DNA from: CAZWCX01 sp964632945
GTDB taxonomy: Bacteria; Planctomycetota; MHYJ01; WSZJ01; CAZWCX01
NCBI GenBank assembly: GCA_964632945.1
Contig: CAZWCX010000021.1
Coordinates: 7,566-71,565 of the forward strand
Length of the DNA: 64,000 bases
Direction of reading: 5' to 3'
Both the position numbers and the translations under genes were made by a program. A model generated the notes under the pieces. It was not told the DNA's origin and searched no databases. It worked only from the letters and a program-made list of their open reading frames with translations. Positions 23,736 to 33,641 of this stretch are shown here, one piece after another (within the stretch, counting starts at the first letter, position 1; the number at the start of each line of letters is the position of its first letter).

Positions 23736-24845
23736 CGAATTCCTCACTCCCAAACGGGCGGAGCCGAGCCCGACGATCCGGGTCGGCCCGCTCCCCTTGC
23801 CTGCTCCTCCGCGCGAACCGGGTTCCAACTCCGACTCCGCCACCCACGCCGCCGCCCGTCGAGATGCTCCCCGCGACGGGGAGATCGTTGGCGGGGGGAG
23901 GTGTGCAGTCGACCGGAGGGACGTCCCGGAGTCGTCGGGTTCGCGCACCCTCCGGCGTGAGGACGGAAGAAACCTCACTCCGGGTCGCAGGGTCGCCGTC
24001 CAAGGTACCGCCCGCGGTCGGTCGGTTCAAGGAGTTCGAGATCGCGCCGCCGGCCAGCGGTCCCCGCCGCAGGCCGGGAATCGCGGACGCGGGAGCCGCG
24101 GCCCGACTCTGCGCGGCCCCGGATCTTCCCCCGGGCCTCGTTTCTCCTCCCGGATGCCGGGATGGGGAAGGGTACGAAGCTCGATCAGGGTTGATGTCAG
24201 GGAAAGCCCGCTCACCGGAATTCGTTCCGGGAAGACGCGGGGTCGCTGACCACGGCGAGGGCGGGGCCGGAAACGCATGCCGGGCCAGGCCGCGTCGCCG
24301 GTTCCACTGGACCTCTTTCCATGGGCGATCCTACCGGCGATCGGCGGCGCGGCGCCGGCCACGATGCACGGCGAGGGGGGGGCCCCGAAGATCAAAGCGG
24401 GATCCGAGCGGGAAGAGAATCACCCATACGCATTAGGGGAGTGGCTGAACCTCCGAAGGGGTGCGAAAGGGAGGGTCTCCCTCCGTTCTCTCCCCTCCCC
24501 CGTAGGGTCTTTTCCCATCTCCCGCAACCCCGGTTGACGGCGGATTAGGGATCGCGTTACGGTGTAGCAATCTGGGTTTCCACGCGCCTCGCCCGCACGG
24601 TTCACACTCCGGGCCGGGCCTGGATCCAGGCGCGAGCTCCGGTTCGCGCGGTTCTTGGGACGGGAGTCACCCACCATGCGCGGGATGCGCGGCTTGATCC
24701 ACTTCCATGCGTGGGGCGTTGAATCGGCCCGCCCCCACGCCCACCATTCGTTCGCGGTCGCCATCCCTCTCCCTGGGGGATCGGCTGTCGCTGCAGGCTC
24801 GATCCCCCCACGGCGGCCCGATTCGACGTGAAAGGAAGCCGCTCC
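23736..24845. other. 1.1-kb gene-free region
   Basis: No frame here reads like protein: the open frames are Arg/Pro/Gly-rich shadows of GC-rich DNA. A weak promoter-like pair for the histidine kinase, TTGACG (24534..24539) and TACGGT (24558..24563), is the only regulatory hint. I see no tRNA, rRNA or tandem repeat. Confidence 0.5.
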
Positions 24846-27815
24846 ATGCAACGAATCATGGTCGTCCAAGGCAGCCCGGCGCGATTGGAGGAGTCTCGAC
24901 AGGTCCTTGCGACGGCAGGGTTTCGGGTCACCGCCCTGGGCGACGGCAGGGAGGCGCTCGCGAGGATCGATCAGGACCCGCACGACCTCGTGATCGCCGA
25001 AATCGTTCTGCCCGGCATGACCGGATGCGACCTCTGCCGCGGGATCAAGTCGATACCGTCGAATACCGCGCGGGTGATCCTCGTGGGGACGGCGGATGAG
25101 CCCTCCGACCTCCTGCGGGGCTTGGAGTCCGGTGCCGACGACTTCCTTTGCGCGCCCTGGGAAGCGCACGCCCTGATCGAGCGGATCCATGCCAACCTGA
25201 ACGGCAGCCGGTCGCGCGCGCTCGCACTGACGAGGGTGGAAAAGGAAGCCGTTCTGGCCGCGCTGCTCGCGCTTACGGCAGCGCAGGCCCGCGAACGATC
25301 TCAGTCCTCCGGCCGGAGTCTCGAGGAGGAGTCGGCGCGCCACCAACTGGGGCTGCTGCAGTCCACGCTTGACGCCCTCGCTGCGCGAGTGGCCATTCTC
25401 GATGAAACCGGGCGCATCCTGGCGGTGAGTGGGTCGTGGCGCAATTGCGAGGAGCCGGGGCACCTGTTCGGGCGGGAATGGGCCCCCGGGATCGATTATG
25501 CGCAGGCCTGCATCGCGTACACCGGACCCTCCGAACCGACGGCGAAGCTCCTGGTTCCCGTCCTCCGCGAGATCCTGTCCGGGGAGCGTGCCCACTGGCT
25601 CTACGAGTACCTTCGCGGAGGCCCCTTCGATTCGACCTGGCAAGAGGTCGTCCTCACTCGATGCCTTGGTGGCGGCAGGGTGCGAGTCGTCGTCGCCCAT
25701 GAGGATGTGACCCGTCGCAAGCGCATCGAGGAATTGCTCCGCGTGCGTTTCAGCGTCGGTCGGATTCTCGTGGAATCGGTCGACCCGTCCGCGGCCTATC
25801 AGGGTTTCTTGCGTGAGCTGTGCGTGTCCCTGGGTCTGGACCTGGGCGAAATCTGGATGCCCGGTTCCTCCGGGGACCGTCTCCTCCGCCGCTGCGCCTG
25901 GCATCCGGACGATCCGGATCTCGCCGGGTTCGTTGCCCGCACGCAGTCCACGGGCTTCCGACGCGGTGAGGGCCTCCCGGGGCAGGCGTGGGCCCTCGGA
26001 CGTCCCCTCTACGCCGCCGAGGTTGCGCACGACAAGGTCTTCCTGCGCGCGCAGGAAGCCGCGCGGATCGGCCTGCACGGCGCGGTCGCCCAGCCCATCC
26101 TCGCGGAGGGGCAACCTCCCGCGGTTTTGATGCTGTTCAGCCGCAACGACTGGCGTCCGCAGCCCGGGACCGAGACCCTGCTGGAGGAGATCGGGATCCT
26201 TCTCGGCCAGTTCATCCGGCGGGAACGTGCCGAGACCGCCCTGCGGGATCACCAGGAACAGTTGCGGCTCATTCTCGATTCGACCGGGGAAGCGATCTAC
26301 GGCATCGATTTGCAGGGCCGCTGCACGTTCTGCAATCCCGCCTGTCTTCGGCTGCTCGGATACGCCGATCCATCGGAACTGCATGGCCGGAACATGCACG
26401 CCTTGATCCACTCGAAACGTGCGGATGGATCCCCGTATCCCGTGGAAGAGTGCCCGATCTATCGAGCCTTCCGCGAAAAGCGCGGCTCGCATTCCTGCGA
26501 CGAGGTCCTGTGGAGGAAGGATGGGAGCGCGGTTCCGGTGGAGTGCTGGTCACACCCGATCCTGTCCAACGGAGAGTGCCTCGGTGCGGTGGTGACGTTC
26601 GTCGACATCAGCGAGCGGCGACGGCTCGAAGAGCAGTTTCGGCAGGCGCAGAAGATGGAGGCGGTGGGCCGACTGGCCGGCGGGATCGCCCACGACTTCA
26701 ACAATGTCCTGTCCGTGATCAACGGATTCGGCGATCTGGCGCTGGACCCGAATTGCAGTCCATCATCGCGGCTCCACTGTCTCCAGCAGATTCGGAATGC
26801 GGGGGACCGGGCGGCAGGATTGACCCGGCAGTTGCTCGCCTTCAGCCGGCAGCAGATTGCCGCGCCGAGGCTGCTGGATGCAAACTCCGTCCTCCGCGAC
26901 ATCGGGGAGATGCTGCGGATGTCGATCGGCGAGGACGTTCGGCTGGAGATCCGGCTCGGCGTCGCCCTGGCGCCCATCCGAATGGATCCGAGCCATCTGG
27001 AACAGGTGCTCATGAACCTTGCGGTCAACGCGCGGGACGCGATGCCGCGGGGGGGGACGCTCGTCATCGAATCCGCGGGCGTCGATCTGTGCGCAGCAGA
27101 CTGCGGCGCGGACCCCGGCGTCACTCCCGGCCGGTACTGGAGACTGGGGGTGAGCGACACCGGGGTGGGAATGGACCCCGAGACCCGGGAGAGAATCTTC
27201 GATCCGTTCTTTACGACCAAGCCGAAGGGCAAGGGAACCGGCTTGGGTCTCGCGACCGTGTACGGGATCGTGCGTCAGAACGGGGGACGTATCTCCGTCG
27301 CCAGCGAGCCCGGGAGAGGAACCACCTTCCGGATCGACCTGCCGATGCAGGCCGGGGTCCCGGAGCCGCCCCAGGAAGGGCCCCGTTCCGTTCCCGCGGG
27401 TGGCGGTGAGACGATTCTGTTGACCGAGGACGACGAGTCCGTCCGGCTCCTCCTCACGGAGGTGCTGACGCATCTCGGGCATCGCGTGCTGGTCGCGCCC
27501 GGGCCCGAGGATGCCCTGCGGATGGCCCGTGCGGAGGCCGGTCCGATCCAGTTGCTGCTCACGGATGTCGTGATGCCCGGGATGACCGGGTTGGAGCTGG
27601 CGGGGGCGGTGCGGAAGATTCGACCCGGGATCAAGGTCCTCTTTGCCTCGGGCTACACCGCGGACGCGCAGGCGCTCCGAGAGGTGATCGAGGATGGTGC
27701 GCCCCTTCTGGAGAAGCCGTTTTCGGTCGACGTGCTGGCAAGAAGAGTCCGGGAGGCGCTGGCCGCGGGCGGAACGGAGCCCGGCGACACTCGGCCGCCC
27801 GTGAGCGGACGATGA
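24846..27815 (+). CDS. Hybrid sensor histidine kinase with a pseudo-receiver at the N-terminus
   Basis: 989 residues from the ATG at 24846 (AAAGGAAG upstream). Order: receiver-like domain 1-120, PAS-like region about 170-295, GAF domain about 300-460, PAS domain about 470-592, HisKA with AGGIAHDFNN (phospho-His 616), HATPase_c (N box VNAR, DTGVGM, GKGTGLGL) and a C-terminal receiver 855-970 with acidic pair at 861-863 and phosphoacceptor Asp 907. In the N-terminal receiver the phosphoacceptor position is Glu 52 (IAEIVLPGMTG) and the acidic pocket is lost (VVQGSP), so it cannot take phosphate in the normal way. No membrane helices, so it is a cytoplasmic sensor. The output partner is not adjacent. 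Confidence 0.92.
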   Translation: MQRIMVVQGSPARLEESRQVLATAGFRVTALGDGREALARIDQDPHDLVIAEIVLPGMTGCDLCRGIKSIPSNTARVILVGTADEPSDLLRGLESGADDFLCAPWEAHALIERIHANLNGSRSRALALTRVEKEAVLAALLALTAAQARERSQSSGRSLEEESARHQLGLLQSTLDALAARVAILDETGRILAVSGSWRNCEEPGHLFGREWAPGIDYAQACIAYTGPSEPTAKLLVPVLREILSGERAHWLYEYLRGGPFDSTWQEVVLTRCLGGGRVRVVVAHEDVTRRKRIEELLRVRFSVGRILVESVDPSAAYQGFLRELCVSLGLDLGEIWMPGSSGDRLLRRCAWHPDDPDLAGFVARTQSTGFRRGEGLPGQAWALGRPLYAAEVAHDKVFLRAQEAARIGLHGAVAQPILAEGQPPAVLMLFSRNDWRPQPGTETLLEEIGILLGQFIRRERAETALRDHQEQLRLILDSTGEAIYGIDLQGRCTFCNPACLRLLGYADPSELHGRNMHALIHSKRADGSPYPVEECPIYRAFREKRGSHSCDEVLWRKDGSAVPVECWSHPILSNGECLGAVVTFVDISERRRLEEQFRQAQKMEAVGRLAGGIAHDFNNVLSVINGFGDLALDPNCSPSSRLHCLQQIRNAGDRAAGLTRQLLAFSRQQIAAPRLLDANSVLRDIGEMLRMSIGEDVRLEIRLGVALAPIRMDPSHLEQVLMNLAVNARDAMPRGGTLVIESAGVDLCAADCGADPGVTPGRYWRLGVSDTGVGMDPETRERIFDPFFTTKPKGKGTGLGLATVYGIVRQNGGRISVASEPGRGTTFRIDLPMQAGVPEPPQEGPRSVPAGGGETILLTEDDESVRLLLTEVLTHLGHRVLVAPGPEDALRMARAEAGPIQLLLTDVVMPGMTGLELAGAVRKIRPGIKVLFASGYTADAQALREVIEDGAPLLEKPFSVDVLARRVREALAAGGTEPGDTRPPVSGR

Positions 27816-28197
27816 CAGGGGAGTGTTCCGCCCCCGACCGCTGCCTCGACGTCCTTCCCGCGATCGCGAAGTGCGGGTTCGGATCCCGGGCCGCCGAATC
27901 CCATCGCCCGGCGCAGGAGGCGCCTCCACCTCCGCCCGGAGCAGATCCGATCGGAGGGCATCCCTGGCCGCGAGGCTCGTCCGCCCCCGCGGGCCTTCGA
28001 CCCCCGGGGCGATCCCTCCGACCGGCGGGAACCCCGGGTCTTGACCGAACCTCTCCCGAGGGCGTACGCTCCCCGTTCCGGGAGGGGAAACCCGCGTCGG
28101 CAGCACCGTTCGTCGGCGCCGAGTTCGTTGCCCCGGTCCCGGGCCGACCGGTGGCATTCCGGTCGGGGACCCTTACGCCGCGGCTCGGGTGCTTCCC
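27816..28197. other. Gene-free spacer
   Basis: 382 bp between the histidine kinase and the kinase-WD40 gene. The open frames present are Pro/Arg-rich and not protein-like. No clear promoter or hairpin seen. Confidence 0.4.
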
Positions 28198-31100
28198 ATG
28201 TCGCTCCCCTCGTCCGACGATCCGACCTTGCCCGTTTCGCCTGCGCCCGCGCGGGAGGCTCCGCTTCCGGCCGGGGGAGAAGACGCGATTCCCGTGACGA
28301 TCCGGCGGCCCGCAGCCGCTCCGGAGACGCGTCCGGCCTCCCCCCCGGCCCCCGCTCCCGACGATGCCACGCTGATCGCACCGGCGCATGCCCCCGCCGT
28401 CGGAACTCCCCGGCATCCGACCCCCGTCGGGCTTCGGCCGGCCCCGGCCGCGTTGCGCTACCAGCGTCGCGAGGCGCTCGGGCGCGGCGGCATGGGGGTC
28501 GTCTGGGCCGCTCTCGATCCGAGCCTCGGACGGGAGGTGGCGATCAAGACGATGCTGAAGCCGGGGGAAGAGCACGACGTTCGCCGCTTCGTCGAGGAGG
28601 CGCAGGTCACGGGGCAGCTCGAGCATCCGAACATCGTGCCGGTGCACGAACTCGGGCAGGACGCCGGGAGCGGGCCGTATCTGGTGATGAAGCGGGTGCG
28701 GGGGCGCAGCCTGAAGGACGTCCTGCGGGACCTGGCCGACGGCAAGAGCGGTATGGTGCGGCCTGCAACGGGGCCCGCGCCTCTCCGCGGTTCCGGGGCG
28801 GACGAGACGGCAGGGGACGGCGGCGGCGAGCGGACGGCCGCGCGGCCCACTCGGCCGGGCGGGGGCGGGCCGGAGTCCGCGCCCTTCGACGCCCAGGCGG
28901 CCACGATCCGGAGCCCCCGGACTTCGTCCGTCCCGGTCGGGGAGGAAGGCGTCGCCTCGGCAGGGGCGACGGAGCCGGCGGCCGGCGGGAGTGCGGCGGA
29001 GGCCGTGCAGAAGGCGTTCCCGTGGCTGCTCAACGTTTTCATCAAGGTGTGCGAGGCGGTGGCCTATGCTCACTCCCGCGGCGTCATCCATCGGGATCTC
29101 AAGCCCGACAACGTGATGGTCGGGGAGTTCGGCGAGGTCGTGGTGATGGACTGGGGCCTGGCCAAAGTGCTGGGGCGGCCGGAGACGCAACGCAACCGGC
29201 TTCTGGTCACCGAGCGCTCGGCCAATCCCGACGGGGTGGCGCGGACGATGGACGGCGAGGTGATCGGCACGCCGATGTACATGCCCCCCGAACAGGCGCG
29301 CGGCAAGGTCGACTCGCTCGACGAACGCAGCGATGTCTACAGCCTCGGAGCGATCCTCTACGAAATCCTCTCGCTCGTGCGGCCGTTCGAGGTCGACAAC
29401 GTCTACCAGCTCCTTCACGAGGTCGGGGAAGGGCGGTTCCAGCCTCCGAGCCGGCGGAGCCGGTCGCCCTGGGAGGTTCCGCGCGAGCTCGAAGCGGTGG
29501 TGATGAAGGCGATGGCGCGGGATCCCGAAGCCCGCTATCCCGCCGTCGCCGCGCTCAAGGAGGACGTCGAGGCCTGGCTCGGCGGACGGCGCTTGAGCGC
29601 GGTCGAGTACTCCCCGTGGGAACTGCTGATCAAGTTCGCCCGGCGTCACCGGGGCGTGGTGCTCACCGGAGCCGGGGGACTGCTGCTCCTGATCCTCGCC
29701 ACCGTGCTCTTCGTGATCAACGTGACGCGCGCGAGGGCGGATGCGGAGCGGGAGCGGGACCGCGCGGAGCAGGCGCGCGCCCGGGCCCGGGACGCCGAAG
29801 TGGAAGCCCGTCGGCTGGAGCGGGCGGCCGTGGTTCGGCTCGGGGAAGGCATGCTGCTCGAGGCCGACGCCCTCCTTCTGGCGCGGCGCTGGAACGAGGC
29901 CGTCGCCCGCTACGACGAAGCGCGGCGGTTGTTCCTCCGGATCGAAGAGCCGACGCACGCGCCGGACTACGGGCTGGTCGAGGCCTACCGGAACAACTCG
30001 CCGGCGATCCTCGTCATCGATGGATTCCAGGGCGCGACGGTGGCGTTGGCGGTGTCCCCCGACGGGATGAAGTTCGTCACCGGCGGTCCGGCGGATGGGC
30101 CCGCCGTATTCGACGTTCGCACCGGGCGCAAGGAGCGTGATCTCGGCGGGGCGGGGAAGGACGTGATCCGCGCGGCCTGGTCCCCGGACGGGGCGCACGT
30201 GGTGATCGCGCACGGCGATCAGCGCCTGGCCGCGTGGGACGCCGCGACCGGACGATTGCGCTGGCACGGCGAACCCGTGGGCGGGGGGGTGAATGCGATC
30301 TCGTTCGCCCCGGACGGCGCGCGATTCGTGATTTCCACGAAGAACCGGGCGGTATCGATCTTCGAAACCGCCACCGGCCGGCTCGTCCGCTCCGCGATGC
30401 CGGGGCGGATGGAGTCCCCGGCCGCCGCCTGGTCGCCCGACGGAAAGTGGATCCTGACGGGGGACATGGGCCATGCCGTGCGCTGGCTCGATGCCGAGAC
30501 CCTGGAAGTCGTGCACGAGGCCTACGGCACGCGCGGATACGTCTTTTGCGCCGCCTGGTCGGCGGACGGGCGGAGGGCGATAACGACGAACGAGCGCGGC
30601 GCGGTGGACGTCTGGGACGGGCGCACGCGCCGGCGGCTGCAGTCGCTCACCGGCCACGGTCCCTACGTGTGGCGCGGCGCCGTCTCCGCGGACGGTCGCC
30701 GCGCGGTCAGCGCGTGCAGCGATTTGACGTTGAAGCTCTGGGATCTTGCGGCAGGCGCCGAGGTGCGCACGCTCTACGGCCACACGCGATCGGTGACGGA
30801 CGTCGGGCTCACTCCGGACGGACGTCGTGCGATCTCGACGTCCGAGGACGGCTCCGTGCGGATCTGGGACCTGGCGACGAATCACGATCGCGGAGAGATG
30901 CGCGGGCATTGGGTTTCGGTGAGCTGCGCCGAACCGAGCCCCGACGGACGGCGCATCCTGTCGTCGAGCCTGAACGACGGGACGCTCCGCCTCTGGGACC
31001 TGGACGGCGGTCTGCCGCTCTTGACCCTCGGGGTCCGGACGACGGTGCGCGGCATCGCGTGCCTCCCGGACGGTCGGGGGGCGCTCTCCGTGGGCGACGA

Positions 31101-32457
31101 CGGCGTCTTGCGCCAGTGGGATCTCGTCGAGCGAAAGGAGACGGCCGCCCTTCCCGGTCACGAAGGCATGGCGATGTGCGTCGACGTTTCGCCGGACGGA
31201 CGGCGCGCGCTGACGGGCGACCAACGCGGGTGGGTTCGTCTGTGGGACCTGGAGGATCGTCGCCAGGTGCTGTGCATGCCGGTGCACAAGACCTGGGTGG
31301 GAGGAGTCGTCTTCCATCCGGACGGGAAGCGGGCCTTCTCGGCGGGTTCCGACGCCAAGGTGTGCATGATCGACCTGGATTCGGCCCAGGAACGGGTCAT
31401 CTATGCCGGACACGGAAGCATGACGGTGGGCATCTCCCTGGCGCCCGACCTGCGCGGCCTCGCCACCGCCTGCACCGACCACGTGGCGCGGCTCTTCGAG
31501 ACCGAGACCGGACGCCTGGTGCGCGAGTTGCGGGGGCACTCCGGCCCGCTGGGCTCCGTCTGCTACACTCCCGACGGTCGAGCGCTCGTCACGACCGCAG
31601 GGGACGGGGCGATGCGTCGATGGGACGTCGCGACCGGGCGGGAACTGCAGACCTTCGGGGGCGAGCCCGCGGGACAGCATCCCGGGGCGGCCGTCTTCGC
31701 GCGCGACGGTCGCCTGATCACCGCAGGCACGAAGGGAGTGATCAGCGTCCGGGACTTCTCCCGTCCCGCGCGCTACCGAGAGTTCGGCCCCCGCCTGGTC
31801 GAGGCCCGCGAACGCCTCGCCCGCGATGCGGGCGATCTCCGGGCGCTGGCGACCCTGGGCGAGTGGTACGCATTTCGCGGCGTGTGGGACTGGGCGGCCG
31901 GGATGCTCGAATCGGCCCGCGCCGGCGGCAGCGCCGTCGAGCCACAGCTCCTGGCGCGCGTCTACTCCCACCTGAATCGGTACGACGACGCCCAGCGCGA
32001 GTTGGATCGCGCGCGCGCCGAGGGCGCCCCCCTGGAGCCCGGCCTGGAGCTGCACCTGGACCTGCTCTCCGCGGGTCTCCGCCGCGCCCAGCACGACCGC
32101 CGGGAGCATGCCGGGCTCCTGGCGACCGCGGCTCCGGTCGAACCCGGCCGGATCGAGGGACGCCTGGACGAAGGCTCCCCTCGCGACGGCGACCACCGGT
32201 TCGCCGTCGCTCGCATCTTCGGACACGCGGGAATGACCCTGGTGGCCCGACTCTCCTCGCGCGATTTCCGGCCGTACCTGCTCCTCGTCCCGCCGACCCA
32301 GGGGAGCCTGCCGTCCCGTCCCGTCGCGGAAGGGAATGACGCGGCAATCCTGGAAGCCATCCTTCCCGAGTCCTGCGAATACGCGCTCCTCGCGACGAGC
32401 GCCGATCCCGACAAGATCGGCGCGTACGTGCTGGAAATCGAGTTCAAGTTCCCGTGA
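28198..32457 (+). CDS. Giant Ser/Thr kinase with WD40 propeller
   Basis: 1419 residues from the ATG at 28198; a GTG 9 bp upstream is possible. A disordered Pro/Ala N-terminus (1-85) is followed by a kinase domain: Gly loop GRGGMGVVW, Lys in AIKTM, HRDLKPDN (HRD 298-300), and DWG (318-320) in place of DFG, a variant frequent in planctomycete kinases. About 85 low-complexity residues (183-268) are inserted before the catalytic loop. A membrane helix lies at about 485-507, then a charged coiled-coil-like stretch, about ten WD40 repeats (about 610-1190, for example LKLWDLAAG, VRIWDLAT) and a TPR-like C-terminus. Topology places the propeller outside the cytoplasm, where it could bind a ligand or protein partner. 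Confidence 0.93.
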   Translation: MSLPSSDDPTLPVSPAPAREAPLPAGGEDAIPVTIRRPAAAPETRPASPPAPAPDDATLIAPAHAPAVGTPRHPTPVGLRPAPAALRYQRREALGRGGMGVVWAALDPSLGREVAIKTMLKPGEEHDVRRFVEEAQVTGQLEHPNIVPVHELGQDAGSGPYLVMKRVRGRSLKDVLRDLADGKSGMVRPATGPAPLRGSGADETAGDGGGERTAARPTRPGGGGPESAPFDAQAATIRSPRTSSVPVGEEGVASAGATEPAAGGSAAEAVQKAFPWLLNVFIKVCEAVAYAHSRGVIHRDLKPDNVMVGEFGEVVVMDWGLAKVLGRPETQRNRLLVTERSANPDGVARTMDGEVIGTPMYMPPEQARGKVDSLDERSDVYSLGAILYEILSLVRPFEVDNVYQLLHEVGEGRFQPPSRRSRSPWEVPRELEAVVMKAMARDPEARYPAVAALKEDVEAWLGGRRLSAVEYSPWELLIKFARRHRGVVLTGAGGLLLLILATVLFVINVTRARADAERERDRAEQARARARDAEVEARRLERAAVVRLGEGMLLEADALLLARRWNEAVARYDEARRLFLRIEEPTHAPDYGLVEAYRNNSPAILVIDGFQGATVALAVSPDGMKFVTGGPADGPAVFDVRTGRKERDLGGAGKDVIRAAWSPDGAHVVIAHGDQRLAAWDAATGRLRWHGEPVGGGVNAISFAPDGARFVISTKNRAVSIFETATGRLVRSAMPGRMESPAAAWSPDGKWILTGDMGHAVRWLDAETLEVVHEAYGTRGYVFCAAWSADGRRAITTNERGAVDVWDGRTRRRLQSLTGHGPYVWRGAVSADGRRAVSACSDLTLKLWDLAAGAEVRTLYGHTRSVTDVGLTPDGRRAISTSEDGSVRIWDLATNHDRGEMRGHWVSVSCAEPSPDGRRILSSSLNDGTLRLWDLDGGLPLLTLGVRTTVRGIACLPDGRGALSVGDDGVLRQWDLVERKETAALPGHEGMAMCVDVSPDGRRALTGDQRGWVRLWDLEDRRQVLCMPVHKTWVGGVVFHPDGKRAFSAGSDAKVCMIDLDSAQERVIYAGHGSMTVGISLAPDLRGLATACTDHVARLFETETGRLVRELRGHSGPLGSVCYTPDGRALVTTAGDGAMRRWDVATGRELQTFGGEPAGQHPGAAVFARDGRLITAGTKGVISVRDFSRPARYREFGPRLVEARERLARDAGDLRALATLGEWYAFRGVWDWAAGMLESARAGGSAVEPQLLARVYSHLNRYDDAQRELDRARAEGAPLEPGLELHLDLLSAGLRRAQHDRREHAGLLATAAPVEPGRIEGRLDEGSPRDGDHRFAVARIFGHAGMTLVARLSSRDFRPYLLLVPPTQGSLPSRPVAEGNDAAILEAILPESCEYALLATSADPDKIGAYVLEIEFKFP

Positions 32458-32604
32458 GCCGGTCCCCCGCGCCTCCACGGAACTCCGTCTGCCCATTCGG
32501 GGCGCCCCGACGGCGCCCTCTCTTCGCCGGGCGCGATCCCCGGCCGCCCGGGTCGTGCCGCCGAAGCCGCCGGCGCAGCCGTCGATCCCCCCGCGCCGGG
32601 AGCG

Positions 32605-33411
32605 CTACTGAAACGAGTTCAGCCGGATCGGCCGCGGAGTCTCATCATTGAATCGCAGGATGACATGGGTCGCGTCGAAGTAGAGATGGTTTATCGGGGC
32701 GACCAGGTGGGTTTTTGCCGTTCGGATCGAGCCCTCGGCCGGGTCGACCAGGAAGACCGGCCGGCCCTCTGCGTCGATCAGCAGCGCAAGTCGGCCGGAT
32801 TTCGCGTCGAAGCCCGCGACCAGGACCGACTTCATCTGCTCCTCGTGCTTCTGCCGGAACAGGGCCCACGCCCGCGCCTCGGCGATCGCGGCCAGAACCG
32901 TCGCCTGGCGATCGATCGGTTCGGCCCGGTAGAGGGTCTGGGGTTCCGTTTCCGTTCCCGGGAAGGCCAGGCAGGCAAGAAACTCGTCCCCGGTCCTGAG
33001 CTCCGTTTCGATGCCGGAGTGCGGCGTGAGGTAGGACACCCCAGCGATTGTGTTGCCTTTCTCGTCGTACTTCATTCCGACCTGCAACGTGTGACGCAGG
33101 AGGACGGAAGCGCCCTTCTCGAGGTCCCAGGCGCCGAAGACGGTCTCCTTGACCCGGCAGTGGTACTCCCACTTCGCGCGGAGGACGGGACCTTCCGAGC
33201 CGTCCTCGAGGCGCATCTTTTCCTGGGACGTCGTGACCTCGAGCACCGTCACGCGCAGCACGGTCCGGATGTTCCCGGCGACTTCTTCCAGGCGCTGAAA
33301 GGTCACCTGCCCCGCGCGTGCCGCGGTCGCGCCGGCCCAGAGGACGAGGGTGGCCAGGATCAGTTCGACCCGTCCTCGGCGGACGGATCGGCATCGAGCC
33401 CGTATCACCAT
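32605..33411 (-). CDS. Secreted hypothetical protein
   Basis: 268 residues from the ATG at 33411 (GGGAGGAAG upstream). The signal peptide has an Arg-rich n-region, a hydrophobic core (ILATLVLWAGA) and an ARA cleavage site. The mature protein is beta-rich with a mixed-charge middle part (KVGMKYDEKGN-type, TPHSGIETELRTGDEFLA). The repeated pattern around the export of a reference value (LYRAEPIDRQATVLAAIAEARAW) is not recognised. No enzyme motif. It is divergent from the zinc-ribbon kinase-TPR gene and convergent with the kinase-WD40 gene. Confidence 0.75.
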   Translation of the reverse strand: MVIRARCRSVRRGRVELILATLVLWAGATAARAGQVTFQRLEEVAGNIRTVLRVTVLEVTTSQEKMRLEDGSEGPVLRAKWEYHCRVKETVFGAWDLEKGASVLLRHTLQVGMKYDEKGNTIAGVSYLTPHSGIETELRTGDEFLACLAFPGTETEPQTLYRAEPIDRQATVLAAIAEARAWALFRQKHEEQMKSVLVAGFDAKSGRLALLIDAEGRPVFLVDPAEGSIRTAKTHLVAPINHLYFDATHVILRFNDETPRPIRLNSFQ

Positions 33412-33641
33412 GGTGCTTCCTCCCGTGGAAGTCTTCGGAAGACGGGGCCGGCACACCTTCGGGTCGGCGGCGCGGAGGTGGAATTCGAGGGGACATCCGT
33501 CCGCAGAGGACGGATTCTTCCGCGCGAGGCCGATATCTTATCCTTCGTCTCCGGAGAGTCACAAGGGGGAAGGCGGCCGGATCGCCCGGGAGTCCCCGGT
33601 TTTCGTTGTGCCGGAGACCGCTCCGACCGGAGAATTCAGGC

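Noticed and set aside
24420..26492. Long minus-strand frame overlapping the histidine kinase
   Set aside because: Composition is that of an antisense shadow; the plus-strand protein has clear domains.
27631..32496. Very long antisense open frame (about 1600 codons) opposite the kinase-WD40 gene
   Set aside because: The translation is Arg/Gly/Pro/His-rich and has no domain; it is the shadow of a real GC-rich gene.
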